Of a stretch of 34,239 bases of DNA, positions 9,117-19,956 are shown piece by piece (the first letter of the stretch is position 1; each line of letters opens with the position of its first letter). A model generated the notes under the pieces. It was given only the letters and a program-made list of their open reading frames with translations. It was not told the origin of the DNA and did no database searches. The DNA lies in the NCBI GenBank assembly GCA_001179505.1, contig CDMY01000269.1:96685-130923 (forward strand), given 5' to 3'. The stretch comes from Vitrella brassicaformis. Taxonomy: Eukaryota; Sar; Vitrellaceae. The translations under genes and the position numbers were made by a program.

Positions 9117-10729
9117 ATGACGAGCCAGCAGCAGGGAGTTGATCTGTCGCGAGATCCCAAGTACAATGTCAACTACACAGGCGCCGCCACCGATGCCAGA
9201 ACAAGTGAGCACACCACACCACACCGCAGCACACTCAGCCCAGCCCGGCACGCCACAGCCCAGACAAGGAAGCCACAGAAAGGAAGAAGAACCAGCAAGA
9301 AAGAGACGGCGCAGAGCAGATGAGATGGCACTCCTCCCAAGACGCCATCGGCAAGGAGGGCGTGTATGCATTTGGCGAGCAATGCTGTCCCTCTCTCTGG
9401 GTGTGTTGTGCATTTAGATGCCGAGCAGGCGCCGTTGATGGAGGACATCGGTCGGCGTGTGGGTCAGGAGGTGATGGATCAGACCAAACAGGGGCTGCAG
9501 GACTTGGGCACCAGGATGCTCACCGAGGGCAGCAAGTGGTGGGAGGCCAACAGGAAGGAGTTGGAGGGTAAGCAAGTAAGGGAGCCGGTCTGGCCTCGGC
9601 ACCCAGTGAGGACACAGGCAGGCAGGCAGGCAGGCAGGCCGCCCAGCCAGCCAGCCAGCCAGCCAGGGTCAGACAGGGGAGGGAGGGAGGGTAGATATCC
9701 GCTGTGTGGGTGAGTGAGTCAGCGGAGTGGGTCGGTGTGTCTGTCTGTGATGATAGTACTGGGCACTGATCGCCTGCCTGCCTGATACAGACAGAGCGGG
9801 AACGACATGCTGCACACAATACCATATACGCTGAGACATCCACACACACAGATGCGTTTCTTTGCATCCTTCTGTATATACTGGGGTGGGCTCTTTCTCT
9901 TGCTTTGCCCGCCATGCCATTGGTGGTGAATTGATTGTGGTTGTCTCCCTCCCTGTGTGCGTCTGTCTGTGGCTCATTCATTCCTTCAGGTCCGAAACCC
10001 CTGCGCATCTTCTGCTTCATCGGTCAGTGCAGTGAGTGGTTCAGTGCAGTGAGTCCGTCCGTCCATGGCCTTTCCCACGTGTGCGTGTGTGTGTGTGGTG
10101 TGTGTGTGGTGTGTGTGCGTGTGTGGCCAAACACAGGCGGTTTGCTGATGTTCATAACGTCGCTGCTGGGCATGATCAACCCCTTCGCTGCCGTATTCAA
10201 CGCCCCCAACTACATACTCCAGACCTTCTTGGGGTACGCACGCACGCACGCCACAGGCCCACAGTCGAGCACCCACCCATCTCACATAGATGGGGCGTGT
10301 CGTCACTCACCTTCTCTCTATGTATGTATGTTGTGCGGTCAGTCTGTTTGGGTTCGTGACGATGATCCTGGAGGCGTCCAACATCCCGTTCCTCGAGCGG
10401 CTGCGGCCCCACGTAGAGGAGTGGGCCAAATTCCTCACAGTCATCGGCGGAAAGGGACTCTTCTACATGTTCCAGGGTCAGCTACACTGTGTCACACGCG
10501 CGGGCTGCCCACACACACGCACACACACCGCCGATCTGTCTGTCTGTGTGTCAGGGTTCCTCGCGATCTCTCTGTGGGGGCTTCTGGACGTCATAGTGGG
10601 GGCATACATGGCCGGCCTGGGCCTTCTCTGCGTCGCATGGCACTTCGGACTCGTCAAGAAAATATCCAGGGTGGGCTAGGCGACAAAACAACACACGCCA
10701 CACAGCGCATTCTGGCTGTGCAATCTCTC

Positions 10730-10763
<34 letters not shown>

Positions 10764-10900
10764 CGGATGGTTTGTGTCGATGTGGCCAGCGCCAACGGCA
10801 GCAGGCGGCCAACGACCCGTCGGCCTCTGGCCCCGGGATGGCCACACAGCAGGGGACCGGCCCGGGGGGATACGCCCCCATGCCACAGGGCGGCGTGTGA
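9117..10900 (+). CDS. COPI-associated membrane protein (COPI_assoc/TVP15-like)
   Basis: Predicted Golgi/ER multispanning membrane protein of the COPI-associated family, which acts in vesicle traffic; the exact role of the family is poorly defined. Seven exons join with consistent phase: 9117-9204, 9418-9567, 9990-10022, 10137-10233, 10343-10476, 10555-10670, 10790-10900, giving 242 residues. The N-terminal 70 residues are soluble and charged. About four hydrophobic segments follow (starting near L-R-I-F-C-F-I-G-G-L-L-M-F, Y-I-L-Q-T-F-L-G-L-F-G-F, K-G-L-F-Y-M-F-Q-G-F-L-A-I and V-G-A-Y-M-A-G-L-G-L-L). The cytosolic-type tail is rich in Gln, Gly and Pro. Introns 2 and 3 contain GGCA/CCAG and GT repeats. 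The family call rests on the spacing of membrane segments and the G-L-L-M-F ... N-P-F ... Y-I-L-Q-T-F-L-G pattern. Confidence 0.8.
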
Positions 10901-11924
10901 TGTGATCCACCCATACACTACACGGGCGTATTAGCCTCCCCGTCCTCTCTGTCCACCACTCACACACGGACAGACAGTCGGCGTACCTAATTAGTTACCA
11001 AGACGGTTTCTTAGACACTTTTGGGGGATGGATGCTCTAGACTCTCTCTGATTATTTTTGCGCCGAGCCAGCGTGCTTTACTGCTGCGTGCGGCCGGAGG
11101 TCTGCCTTGTCCGCCTGCCTGCGTTTGTGATTGTAAGTAAAGGGGTGGAGGGGGGAGGGCGACGGCAGACGTTCACTCACTGCACGGGCGGCGCGGGGCG
11201 GGGCGCTGCTGGGTGGCCGCGATGTCGTCGCGATAATTGATAGAAGACAGGGGGGAATGTGTGGATGCGATGCGTGTGTGTGGCGGGTGGGGTGCGACAG
11301 TCCAAAGCCGTCGCATCCGATCAGCCGATCCACTCACCCACCCACTTTTGCGTGACGATGATGGCCTGCCTGGGTGGGTGAGGGGGGATGCATGGCGTGG
11401 GTAGGTAGACTCATTCGGTGGACACGTATGTATTGCCAAGTGCCGCTTTCTTTTATCATTCGTGCGTGCGTGCGTGCACGTGTGTGTGGACCGACCGGTG
11501 TGCAGCAATGTGGTGCCTTATGCTCGCTCCCTCTCTCGACGTACGTGTGTGTGGATGTGTGTGAGAAGCGTGTACGGTTTTGCACTTGGCTGGCCGTTCG
11601 CATGGCTGGCTCCATCACGCAGGTTTAATAAGCTCATTCCTTCCTTGATCGACCCACTGCATGCCGTCACAGGTACATGTATGTGTGTGTGTGTGTGTGT
11701 CTGTGTGTCCCCTCCACACATGTAGTCATCGATACATAGATACATACATGTATGTGAGTGACCCATACATCCAATCGACTCGTTCGTTGCGTGGCCGGCC
11801 GGAATGCATGGACGAACGGACAGATATGCATGCATGTCTCTCTCTCCCTGCGTGACATGACTGACTGAATACTCTCTTTCTTGCCGATACAAACACCTCT
11901 CACACACATCGATGTGATGGACGG
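10901..11924. other. Convergent intergenic spacer
   Basis: This 1024 bp region lies between two gene 3' ends. It is rich in TG/GTGC and short GT runs (for example 11460-11490 and 11676-11704). It has no ORF with splice structure or similarity that I recognise and no recognisable RNA gene. It presumably holds the 3' UTRs of both neighbours. Confidence 0.6.
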
Positions 11925-14528
11925 TCACGGACCATTCAGCACCTCCACTCTCTTCCGCAAATTTGCTCGCAGACTCTCAAGGTCCTCGTGGGACCGGTCA
12001 AAAAGCCGATTAATCGCCGCCCCATGCTTATCAATGTGCTCAGCCGCCCTCGCCTGCCAATCGTCCAGATCCCTCTCCGTCATGGTTTTCTTCATCCGCA
12101 GCCGACTCAGCGCCGCCCTCTCCGTCGCCACATCCACCTCCATGGTGCTGCTGTCTCTGTCTCCTTCTCTACACATTGACGTGATGTGATGCATCTCGGC
12201 CCGGCTGGCCAACGGGGGCAGACTGAGCCTCGATGGAGGCCCGCTGATTGGCAGAGGGAGGATGGACGGAGAGGAGTCGGGGGTCGAGACAGAGGGTGCG
12301 AGCCGTGCCAGGCTCATGTCGACTTCGCTGGCCACGCTGCGTTGTGCCGTCGCCACCAGGGCATCGTAAGTGTTGGCCTCCCCCGCTGTGAAAGGGCTGA
12401 TAGCCAGCGACTCACCCCCATAGTCATCAGCCTCTCCTCCGTCTCTCAGCTGCAGGGTCGCTGACGAGGCCGGCCGGCGGCCGTCATCCAGCGGCTGCGA
12501 CGGGCTCCGCATGGTGGTATGGAACGCTGAAAAAGCAGAAGAGGCCGCCTCGTCCAGTGGCTCATCGTCAAGGTATTCCAGGTGGGGGAGGCGGGCCAAC
12601 ACAGCCATGAGGCTCTCGGAATCTGCAGACGACACATGAGGATGGTCGCTGCTCGGTGGGGCCTCGATGGCAGGGTGAGGCGCGGCATTGGTAATGGGGA
12701 GGGCGTCCTTTGAGGGGGAAAGGGGGTTTCCCTCCAGCCGCAGCTCACATAACCTGGCAAGAGTCTTCAGGGTGTCCAACGACTCCACATCTCGCAACCT
12801 GAGGACAAGACACAACGAACGGCAAGGTGGATGTCTCCGACCGAGAGCAGCTGCCCTGACATGTTGTGTGAGAGGTCGAGTATCTCCACGTTTGGGGTTC
12901 TGTCTGCAAGGACCGTCAGCACGCCTCCATCCAGGCTGTTCCTGGCGAGTGACAGCTGCGTCAGCTCCGAGAGCAAGGGGAACGCGCGAAGGTCATGGTC
13001 CGATAGACAACACGACTCGAGGAACAAGGTCTGAAAGGGGCGGGCAGCACAAGGTACGTATGAATGCACCCGTATAATATGTGTGATGCTGTCAGTGTAT
13101 TGCTCACCTGCAGCTTGCTCAAGTGATCCAGGAAGAGGATAGGAGGAGGCTTAACGCGCACTCGTGTCGCCTTGCCCGTCCATGTCAGCGCAGCCCCGCC
13201 TGCACTCACATTGGTTCTCTGCAACTGGCCGCTGAGAGTACTGACTGATCTGCTGGCTGCTTCATTGCCGCTCTTCTGTGCCCTAAGTGAGGACAGCAGG
13301 TCTCTTATCGAGCCACGAGCCACCATCCTGGTCCTGACAGATGGAGAGGTGGAAGTCTCGGTGGGCGGCTGCTCGACTGGGGGGCAAGGAATAGGCTGAC
13401 CAAGGGGGTTGTGGCTGATGTCCAGCTCAGTCACATTTGCGAGGTTTGCAAAAGCGAAAGCGTCGACGGGTTTGTGCTCGCCGAGGCAGTTGGCGTCGAG
13501 ATGAAGCGTCTCCAGCCGCCGCAGAGGCTGCAGCCCCTCCACCTGAGCTATCAGGTTGCCCGATATGAAGAGGTGTCTCAGCTTGAGGAGCTTCCCCAGG
13601 CCATCGATGTAGGTGAGGCGATTTCTGGAGAGGTTGAGAGACACGAGATTGATGAGTGTGTCGAGCCCGCTGATGGATTCGATGGCATTGTCGTCCATAT
13701 CGAGGTGTGTGAGGCGTACGCACCCCTCCAGCCCCTGGATGCCACGAATCGAGTTCGCATAGAGCCGAAGCTCCGTCAGGGACGCCAGACGGCTGAGTGG
13801 CCGCATTATTGTCATGGGATCGGCTGGCTTTGCACCATCAGTCTCTGTCGTCGCAACATCAGATGGGGGCTCCGATGTCGATGTGTGGTCCTCAAAAGGG
13901 AGGTCATCAGCCAGAAGAGACGACAGATTGTTGCACGACAGGTTGAGCGAGCGCAGAGAGGGGCCGTATCGCGACGCCAGCAAGGAGAGGCCGTCAACCC
14001 TGTCGATGAAATGGAAGCTGAGGTCCATCTTCAACGCTCCATCACGATCTCTCTTGGCCTTGACGGCGCCATTCTTCGTATCCTCCTTCTTTGTGGCCTC
14101 CTTTTCACCCTTAGGCTCCTCTTGATCTGTTGAAAGGAAGGACTCGGATGGCTCGCCAACGTCATCCAGATCCATCTCCACCGTGCTGTCGTCCCTCTCA
14201 TCGACGGAATCACCAGCCTTTGCAGGGATCTCATCAATTGCTCCATCGGTGCGGCGGAAAGAGGGTGACTCAGCTCGGTGGAGAAAAGATACGGACCGCT
14301 CCTGCAGACAATGATGGGCAAATGACTGCATGCAGCGTCTGTGTGAACGCATTATCTCACCAGCAGGGCCTCGTCAATCTCCGGCGGCTTCCCCTCCCAT
14401 CTCTTGCTCTCCGAGAGATGTGCGGCCGTGCGGTCGGAGGAGGCCAGCGAAGTGGAATCGCCCCATCTCTCAAGCAGGCTCTTGCTTGGGCCTGCAGGAG
14501 GGCGCGTTTTCACCTCGGAAGTTGCCAT
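11925..14528 (-). CDS. Leucine-rich-repeat protein (SDS22-like repeats)
   Basis: Four exons: 14528-14361, 14301-13108, 13030-12861, 12798-11925, giving 801 residues. After an acidic/basic low-complexity N-terminal part, about seven 21-24-residue LRRs lie near residues 165-350 (L-R-S-L-N-L-S-C-N-N-L, L-T-H-L-D-M-D-D-N-A-I, L-V-S-L-N-L-S-R-N-R-L, L-R-H-L-F-I-S-G-N-L-I). A second LRR block follows a Ser/Pro-rich insert (L-T-Q-L-S-L-A-R-N-S-L, then V-E-I-L-D-L-S-H-N-M-L spliced across the 62-nt intron 12799-12860). The last 60 residues are a charged coiled coil. The repeats are of the type that binds phosphatases, dynein or the cytoskeleton. The partner is unknown, so only a scaffold or adaptor role is inferred. 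It shares an 86 bp divergent spacer with the kinase gene. Confidence 0.85.
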
Positions 14529-14614
14529 TCTCTCGGTTGAGACGCCGAGGCCCCCAGTCCGTGGGGGCTCCTTTCCCTTCCCCCCCTCTCTCCCCTCCTC
14601 GGTCGGCCACAATC
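14529..14614. promoter_or_regulatory. Very short divergent promoter region, LRR / kinase
   Basis: Only 86 bp separate the two ATGs. The spacer includes a C/T-rich tract (about 14570-14600) and a GCCCCCAGTCCGTGGGGGC stem-like inverted repeat near 14549-14567. Both 5' UTRs must be very short or overlap. Confidence 0.5.
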
Positions 14615-17600
14615 ATGTCTGGAGGTGTGATCAGGCCGAATGACCCCACTGTGGAGGACAAGATTCTCGGTTAGCGGCGATTGTCACACATTACACGTCA
14701 AGGCGCCACAATGAATGTGTTCTTCGTCTGTTGGCAGGCCAGGGCGGGGAAGGAACGGTGTACAGGGGTGTGTGGCGAAGTCCAGATGGAAATATTTCTG
14801 TGGCTGTCAAGACATTCAAAGCCAACGAGGAGCTTGACGAGGGAGTACGGCTACAGAGCCCTATAGCTTTCCATCATGACGCCCGCGTGTGCGTGTGTGC
14901 GTCACGGTGTGCAGTCACAGTTCATGGAGGTGCTGGAGGAGTTCCTTCCGATGCTCCCCCTTTGTCACCCCAACATAGTGAGGGTGCATGGTGTCTGCAA
15001 ACACGACAAATACGGCCTCGTCATCGTCACAGGTGACAATCCTTCGCTTCATCCAGCTCCCTACGTGTCGTTTGTCCTTCTCAGAGTTGTGTACGGGCGG
15101 CTCTCTGGCCTCCTATCTGGCCAAGCATGGAGCCCCACCGCCGGAGCGGCGCGATAGGTTCATGAGAGAGGTGCATGACGCACAGAAAGAGAGTGTCGTC
15201 TGTGTCTCTCTATAAGTGTGTGCGTGGATGTCAGATATGTGAAGGTGTCCAGTACTTGCATGATAAGAAGATCATCCACGGTGACTTGAAGCCCGAAAAT
15301 ATACTGGTCTCAGCACATCACTCACGCATTACTCGATCAAAACAGGTTCCTGTTGTCGCCCGTACTTGTCAGCTGACGGAGGGTCTCGTCATCAAAATAT
15401 TGGATTTCGGGATAAGCCGGGGCGCTGAGAGAAAAACCACTGTGACTACAGGTATCCGTAGAAAGTGGAGGATGCGAACGTCGCCGCACAGGTGCTTGCG
15501 CTGCAGTTGCTGGAACCTTCTACTATATGCCTCCCGAGGGCATCGAACCGGAGTGTAAGCATGCCGAGATAAGATGAGCTCCTGGGATCACTGTGTCTGG
15601 TGCATTCATAGTGGGAAAACTGACGACGAAAGCTGACATTTGGGCTGTTGGCGGCGTCGCGATTGAGCTACACGGAGGTAAGAGATAAGAAAGAGCGCAG
15701 CTCAAATGCAAGACGGACCGTATTTGATTCAGGCCGGCGGCCCTTCGAAGGCTTTGGGCCGGCACAAATTCTCCACAAGGTCGTCAACAAGAAGGAGGTG
15801 AGATGCCATCACCTCTGCTTTCAACTTATCAGACTGACTCGGCCCGTAAAAGTCCTGCATCGGCCTTCCTTTTTATCAGATTCCTGACATCCCGCAATCC
15901 TTGCTCCCGCATATCAAGAACGCCATCAAGGCATGCCGAATAAGTTCACAGCATCCGTCTCCTTACTGTCTCTCTCCATGGTGATCAGAGTTGTTTCATC
16001 TTCAAAGCGGCCAATCGGCCAACAGCCACACAGGTCGTATGAACTTTCATCAAGGGTGAGAAACGCTGGGGCTCACTGGGGCTCACATACTCGGTGCGTG
16101 TACGTTTCAGTTTCTCGATAAACTGGGGCTGTCTCGTTCGATGTCAAGCGGACAGCCGACGGATACGACTGAGGAACCGCCGACGAGCCCATGGGAATGG
16201 CTATTCGGCGGAAAGGCCAAGCGACAAGGTCCATCTACAGTATATGCATGTTCTTCGATAGATGGTCTCATTCTTGATTTCAGATGCCCTCTCACTTCCT
16301 GCGGCTCGCGGTTCACTCGGGAATGTGTCTCCCGCCGGCCATTCATCGGCTAGCCGCATGAGCATGGCCAGCACCATGCCAGGGCCGCCCAGCACTGCGT
16401 CTCCCTCTCAGTCGCCCATTGAGGGAAAGGTGAGTGAGACGGGCAGGCAGGCTTTCCATCCCACATGTATCTGCACAATCACGTGATGTGTCGGAGTGTG
16501 GTGGTGTGCATGTGTCAGTTGGGGTCTACTACGTCCACCACGGCTCCTCCAACTCGCTACTACGGTATGAGGGATGGAGATCAGCAGAGATCTGACGGCA
16601 TCTGTGGACAGACAGGCGGGAAAGCGTGTCGGGAAGCCAGCTACGATTGCCAACTGTGTCAACTGTGTGTGTATGGTGTCCTTTCCCTTGTTTTTTCCTC
16701 AGTTGATCCGTCGTCTGCAGGTTTCAGCCACGGCACGTACCCGTCACCGTACGGCATGCCGCTTGGTCCGCACGGGTACCCAGGTGGTCCGTATGGCTAC
16801 CCGGCCTACCCGCCGGTACCAGGCCAGTACTATGCCCCCGGGGCCGGCCAGTACTATGCGCCGGGGGCGGCTGGCGTTGCTCCCACAGTGTATGGTGGGC
16901 CCGGTGGTCACACTCAGGCGGTGCTGCCCGCTGAGCATGCCAAGGGGGGCGAGGCGGACGAGCCCAACAGTCACATTCAGGTGGTGCTCCCTGGTGAAGA
17001 TGCCGAGGGGGGCGAGGCGGACGACGATGAGGGCGGCAGGAGGACAGGAGGGCCGGCGAAAGGCGGCAAACTCAGCGCTGAGGAGAAGGTATGTAAGTGG
17101 TATGTATACGTACGGTCCCGTAGGTGTGTTGTGTGGCTGAGTGTCTGTTGTGGGCGGGCAGAAGGATGAGAAGGCTCGTCTGCAGCGGGTTGTCAAGGAC
17201 TTCGCAAAGGTACTGACTTACTGACTGTCACGCATTCGTGTGTGCGAAGAGGTCATTAGACAATCAGGCCTGTGTGTGTCTCGTCTCGTCGTCCTGTGTC
17301 TCTCTGTGTGCATTTGTGTGTCGGTCAGGATGCCGTCGGGGGGATGGAGATGACGGTCATAGACCTCGACGGTACACAGGCACAGGCCCGCCCAGGAGTG
17401 TCCAAAGTTCACCCTCTGGATGAGTGTGCAGGGAGGAAGTTCAGGACTCTCTTCCAAATGGACAGCTACCTCCAGGTAAGCCAGCCACTCACAACACAAC
17501 AGACAACCCCACTGCAGTGCAGCCACTGTCTGTGCGATGGCCTGTCCGTCCGTAGTACTTCACGTTCGAGCCGGTCAAGGGCGAGGCTGTGCCAGAACAC

Positions 17601-18088
17601 ATGAGGAAGATCGAAATGAAATCGGTGGGTGCGGCGCGGGAGGACGTGGGGACAGATCCTGTCTATGTCGGTATGCGCGTGTGTGCATGTACTCAGGTCG
17701 ACAGTGTGTACAGGGACAGCAAGGTCATGAAGAAGAAACCCAACTTCCCCTTCCCCGAAGACGCACCACACTGTGTCGGTAAGATGCCCATCAAATACTT
17801 CCCCCCATCCATGTGTGTGTATGTGTGTGCGTAGGATTCGAGACTCGTGGGGGTAGGGTCAAGTTATTTTTCCTTATCCCCGAGGAGGATGCCCGGGACA
17901 ACTTCTACACATGTTTCAAAGTACTCAGGTGAGGACACACTCACACACAGAGGGAGACAGGCAGGAAGGGCGGCGTAGTCATGTCAGCCAGAGAGAAAGA
18001 GCCAGCCGCCAGCTAACGAGTGGGTGGGAGAAGACACACATGACTGTTTTCTGGCAGACTCAGCGTGGAGGTCAAGAAGCAGTCGTAA
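14615..18088 (+). CDS. Protein kinase with C-terminal PH-like (ISP-type) domain
   Basis: Twenty-one exons join in phase to give about 658 residues. Kinase landmarks: G-Q-G-G-E-G-T-V-Y glycine loop, V-A-V-K lysine, H-G-D-L-K-P-E-N catalytic loop (Gly replaces the HRD arginine, so a non-RD kinase), D-F-G, P-P-E in place of A-P-E, D-I-W-A-V-G-G and R-P-T. The closest style is the RAF/TKL-like Ser/Thr kinases. A Ser/Pro linker and a Gly/Tyr/Pro-rich stretch follow (twice Q-Y-Y-A-P-G-A, then two copies of an H-x-Q-x-V-L-P ... G-G-E-A-D-E repeat). The C-terminal 150 residues (exons from 17162) end in D-N-F-Y-T-C-F-K-V-L-R-L. This resembles the PH-like fold of alveolate ISP proteins, which suggests pellicle or membrane placement. 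The intron after 15930 is GC-AG. A split into two genes near 16100-16700 cannot be excluded. Confidence 0.72.
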
Positions 18089-18519
18089 CAATTGGTGCCC
18101 TATTCTTCCAGCTGACAGGATTTTGGTCGGTACGTGTATGTCATGTGATTGTGAACGATCAGGAGGCAGTGAGACAGGCCGGTAAGACCACCGAAACTTA
18201 GATACTCAATGTGTCCTCTGCCTTCTCGCGCCATGTCACTGCTATCAGAATCATGCGCTCTGATACAGCCATGCAACACGGCACAGAAAGCCGGCAAAAA
18301 AGGCTTAACACATAGTCTTGTCGCTCACAAGCATTACACACTCTGATTAAGCCGTCCATTCATTCATTCAGACTATGCAAGTATGCACTGTTTTGTCAAG
18401 CAGATCTAGCCCAGCTCGAACGTTGTCACACCGTACCTACACACACAGCAAAGTACAGCAGCAACAGCCATCAGAGAGAGGCGGGGAGCTGCAGAGAGAG
18501 ACCGACGTGAGCTGTCTGA
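18089..18519. other. Convergent intergenic spacer
   Basis: This 431 bp region lies between the kinase stop and the acetyltransferase stop. No coding signal or RNA gene was seen. A (TTCA)n-like stretch lies near 18357-18372. Confidence 0.55.
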
Positions 18520-19811
18520 CTATCCCAGGGTTGTTGTGGTCAGGCCATACCTGACGCATACACACAGCACACACGAAGAGTATCCATCCACCATACGAGA
18601 AGCGCCAAGCCACCCACCCACTCACCATTTGTTGAGGCCGCCATTGAGGTGACTGACTTCGCTGCCGTCCGAGTGCTGCGGTTTGAGATACATCCGGCTG
18701 GTGCGGAACACCTCACCCATCCCGTACCTGAACAGGGACGATCAGACATCGTCATGCTCGAATGAGGCGCTTCTCAACGTGGGCCTACGTGTCTGGCAGG
18801 TGATGGCTGTGTGGGTTCTTGTCGGTGTCAATGCAGTCCAGGTAGACGGGAATGGTCGATGAGCCACCTGCAGGCGACAGACAAACATGAAAGAACGGAA
18901 AACGGCCCCTGCTGTCTGTCGCGGCGCTGCTGCCCACCTGACAACTCTTTGGCCTTGCTGTCCTTGACGAGGTCCACAGCGGCGCCGAACAGCGCCTCAG
19001 CAGTGGGCAAGCCGTCAGCGAATAAAGGGCCAACTTTGAACCCGCGGAAGCACTCGCGAATCACGATATAGCCCTCAATGTTGCCATCGTTGGCTCGATG
19101 GATGAAGCACGCATTGTTCTTGACCCACGGCAGCAGGAAGCTCCGCCGGCCGCAGCCGAACACCGCTGCGTCATAAGCCACCAGCTGATCAAACACAGCC
19201 GCGTCATCAGCCGACAGCCGGCTCACGCCGCTGGCTGACGCGTCATCCCTCTCGATGACTGTGGTCGATGTCACCCTGAGCTCATAGCGGACCGACGAGA
19301 AGGCCACCTCAAAGCCGCTCTTTGCGTATCTGTCTCTCTGCTCGACCACCGCATCGAGTCCGAAGACGACATCAGAGCCGCCGTCACGCTGGCGGCCGTG
19401 CTCCAGTGCACCGTTCCACAGTGCTGCCCCGATGCCCTTGCGACGATGCTCCTGGGCAACGATGAAGAAACCGAGGAAGCAGTAGCGGAATGGGCGGCCG
19501 TCTGTCGTTGTGAGTGGGTACTGGACACACGAGATGCAGCCGATGGGGACGGTGCCTGGATTGGGAGACTTGGACTCGGCGACAATGTAGCCCTCGCTGT
19601 CAGTCGCGAGGAAGGCGGACGCGTCGGACAAACCAGGATTCCTGCGTTCGACAAGTGAATTGACATGCGTCGCAACAACTTAGATCTGCGATTGCTTTGG
19701 CTCTTACCATCCCTCCTGCCGTGCCATCTCGACACAGAACTGCACCTCAGCATCGCCCTTCATCAAACGCAAGGCCAGCGCTTGCATGCCCTCAACAGAT
19801 CTTGGAAACAT
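18520..19811 (-). CDS. GNAT-family N-acetyltransferase with C-terminal Acetyltransf_18-like domain
   Basis: Predicted to transfer an acyl group from acetyl-CoA to an unknown amine. Five exons: 19811-19708, 19641-18938, 18867-18789, 18727-18626, 18550-18520, giving 339 residues with consistent phases. The GNAT fold starts near the N-terminus (A-R-Q-E-G-W-N-P-G, a common start motif in this subgroup). The acetyl-CoA pyrophosphate loop is V-A-Q-E-H-R-R-K-G-I-G-A-A-L-W, followed by G-L-D-A-V and the Y-A-K-S-G-F-E motif. The second half (F-G-C-G-R-R-S-F-L ... G-Y-I-V-I-R-E ... K-V-G-P-L-F-A-D) matches the Acetyltransf_18 pattern. The C-terminus ends Y-G-L-T-T-T-T-L-G, typical of this family. The ATG at 19811 is the nearest start upstream of the fold; the frame is open farther upstream, but that region overlaps the divergent promoter. 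Confidence 0.83.
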
Positions 19812-19956
19812 TGGAATGGACCAAAAATGATCAAGCCACCACCCCGAGGCTTCCACAGGCTTCTGGGATGCCGGAAGCCTCAGAAGCAGACGCGAGCTTT
19901 TCAGTTGGATCGACAGATCTGCACTCGCGACGGAAAGGCCGGGAGGAAGAACGCAA
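19812..19956. promoter_or_regulatory. Divergent promoter region, acetyltransferase / Mpv17
   Basis: A 145 bp spacer between divergent ATGs. It contains GCGAGCT at 19892-19898, the same 7-mer seen in the spacers at 9053 and 23394. Confidence 0.45.

Noticed and set aside
9616-9670. GGCA and CCAG direct repeats as a possible CRISPR-like or satellite array
   Set aside because: Simple tetranucleotide microsatellites inside an intron of a eukaryotic gene; no spacers.
10901-11924. Possible tRNA or other structured RNA in convergent spacers
   Set aside because: No cloverleaf boxes or recognisable RNA family seen by eye in any spacer; a covariance-model scan would be needed to exclude it.
13411-14133. 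240-residue plus-strand ORF
   Set aside because: Exactly antisense to the LRR exon; the LRR pattern is on the minus strand.
16465-16702. Reading frame continuing across 16565-16702 in the kinase gene
   Set aside because: It is an intron with GTATGA donor and a pyrimidine-rich acceptor; splicing restores the Tyr/Gly-rich frame.
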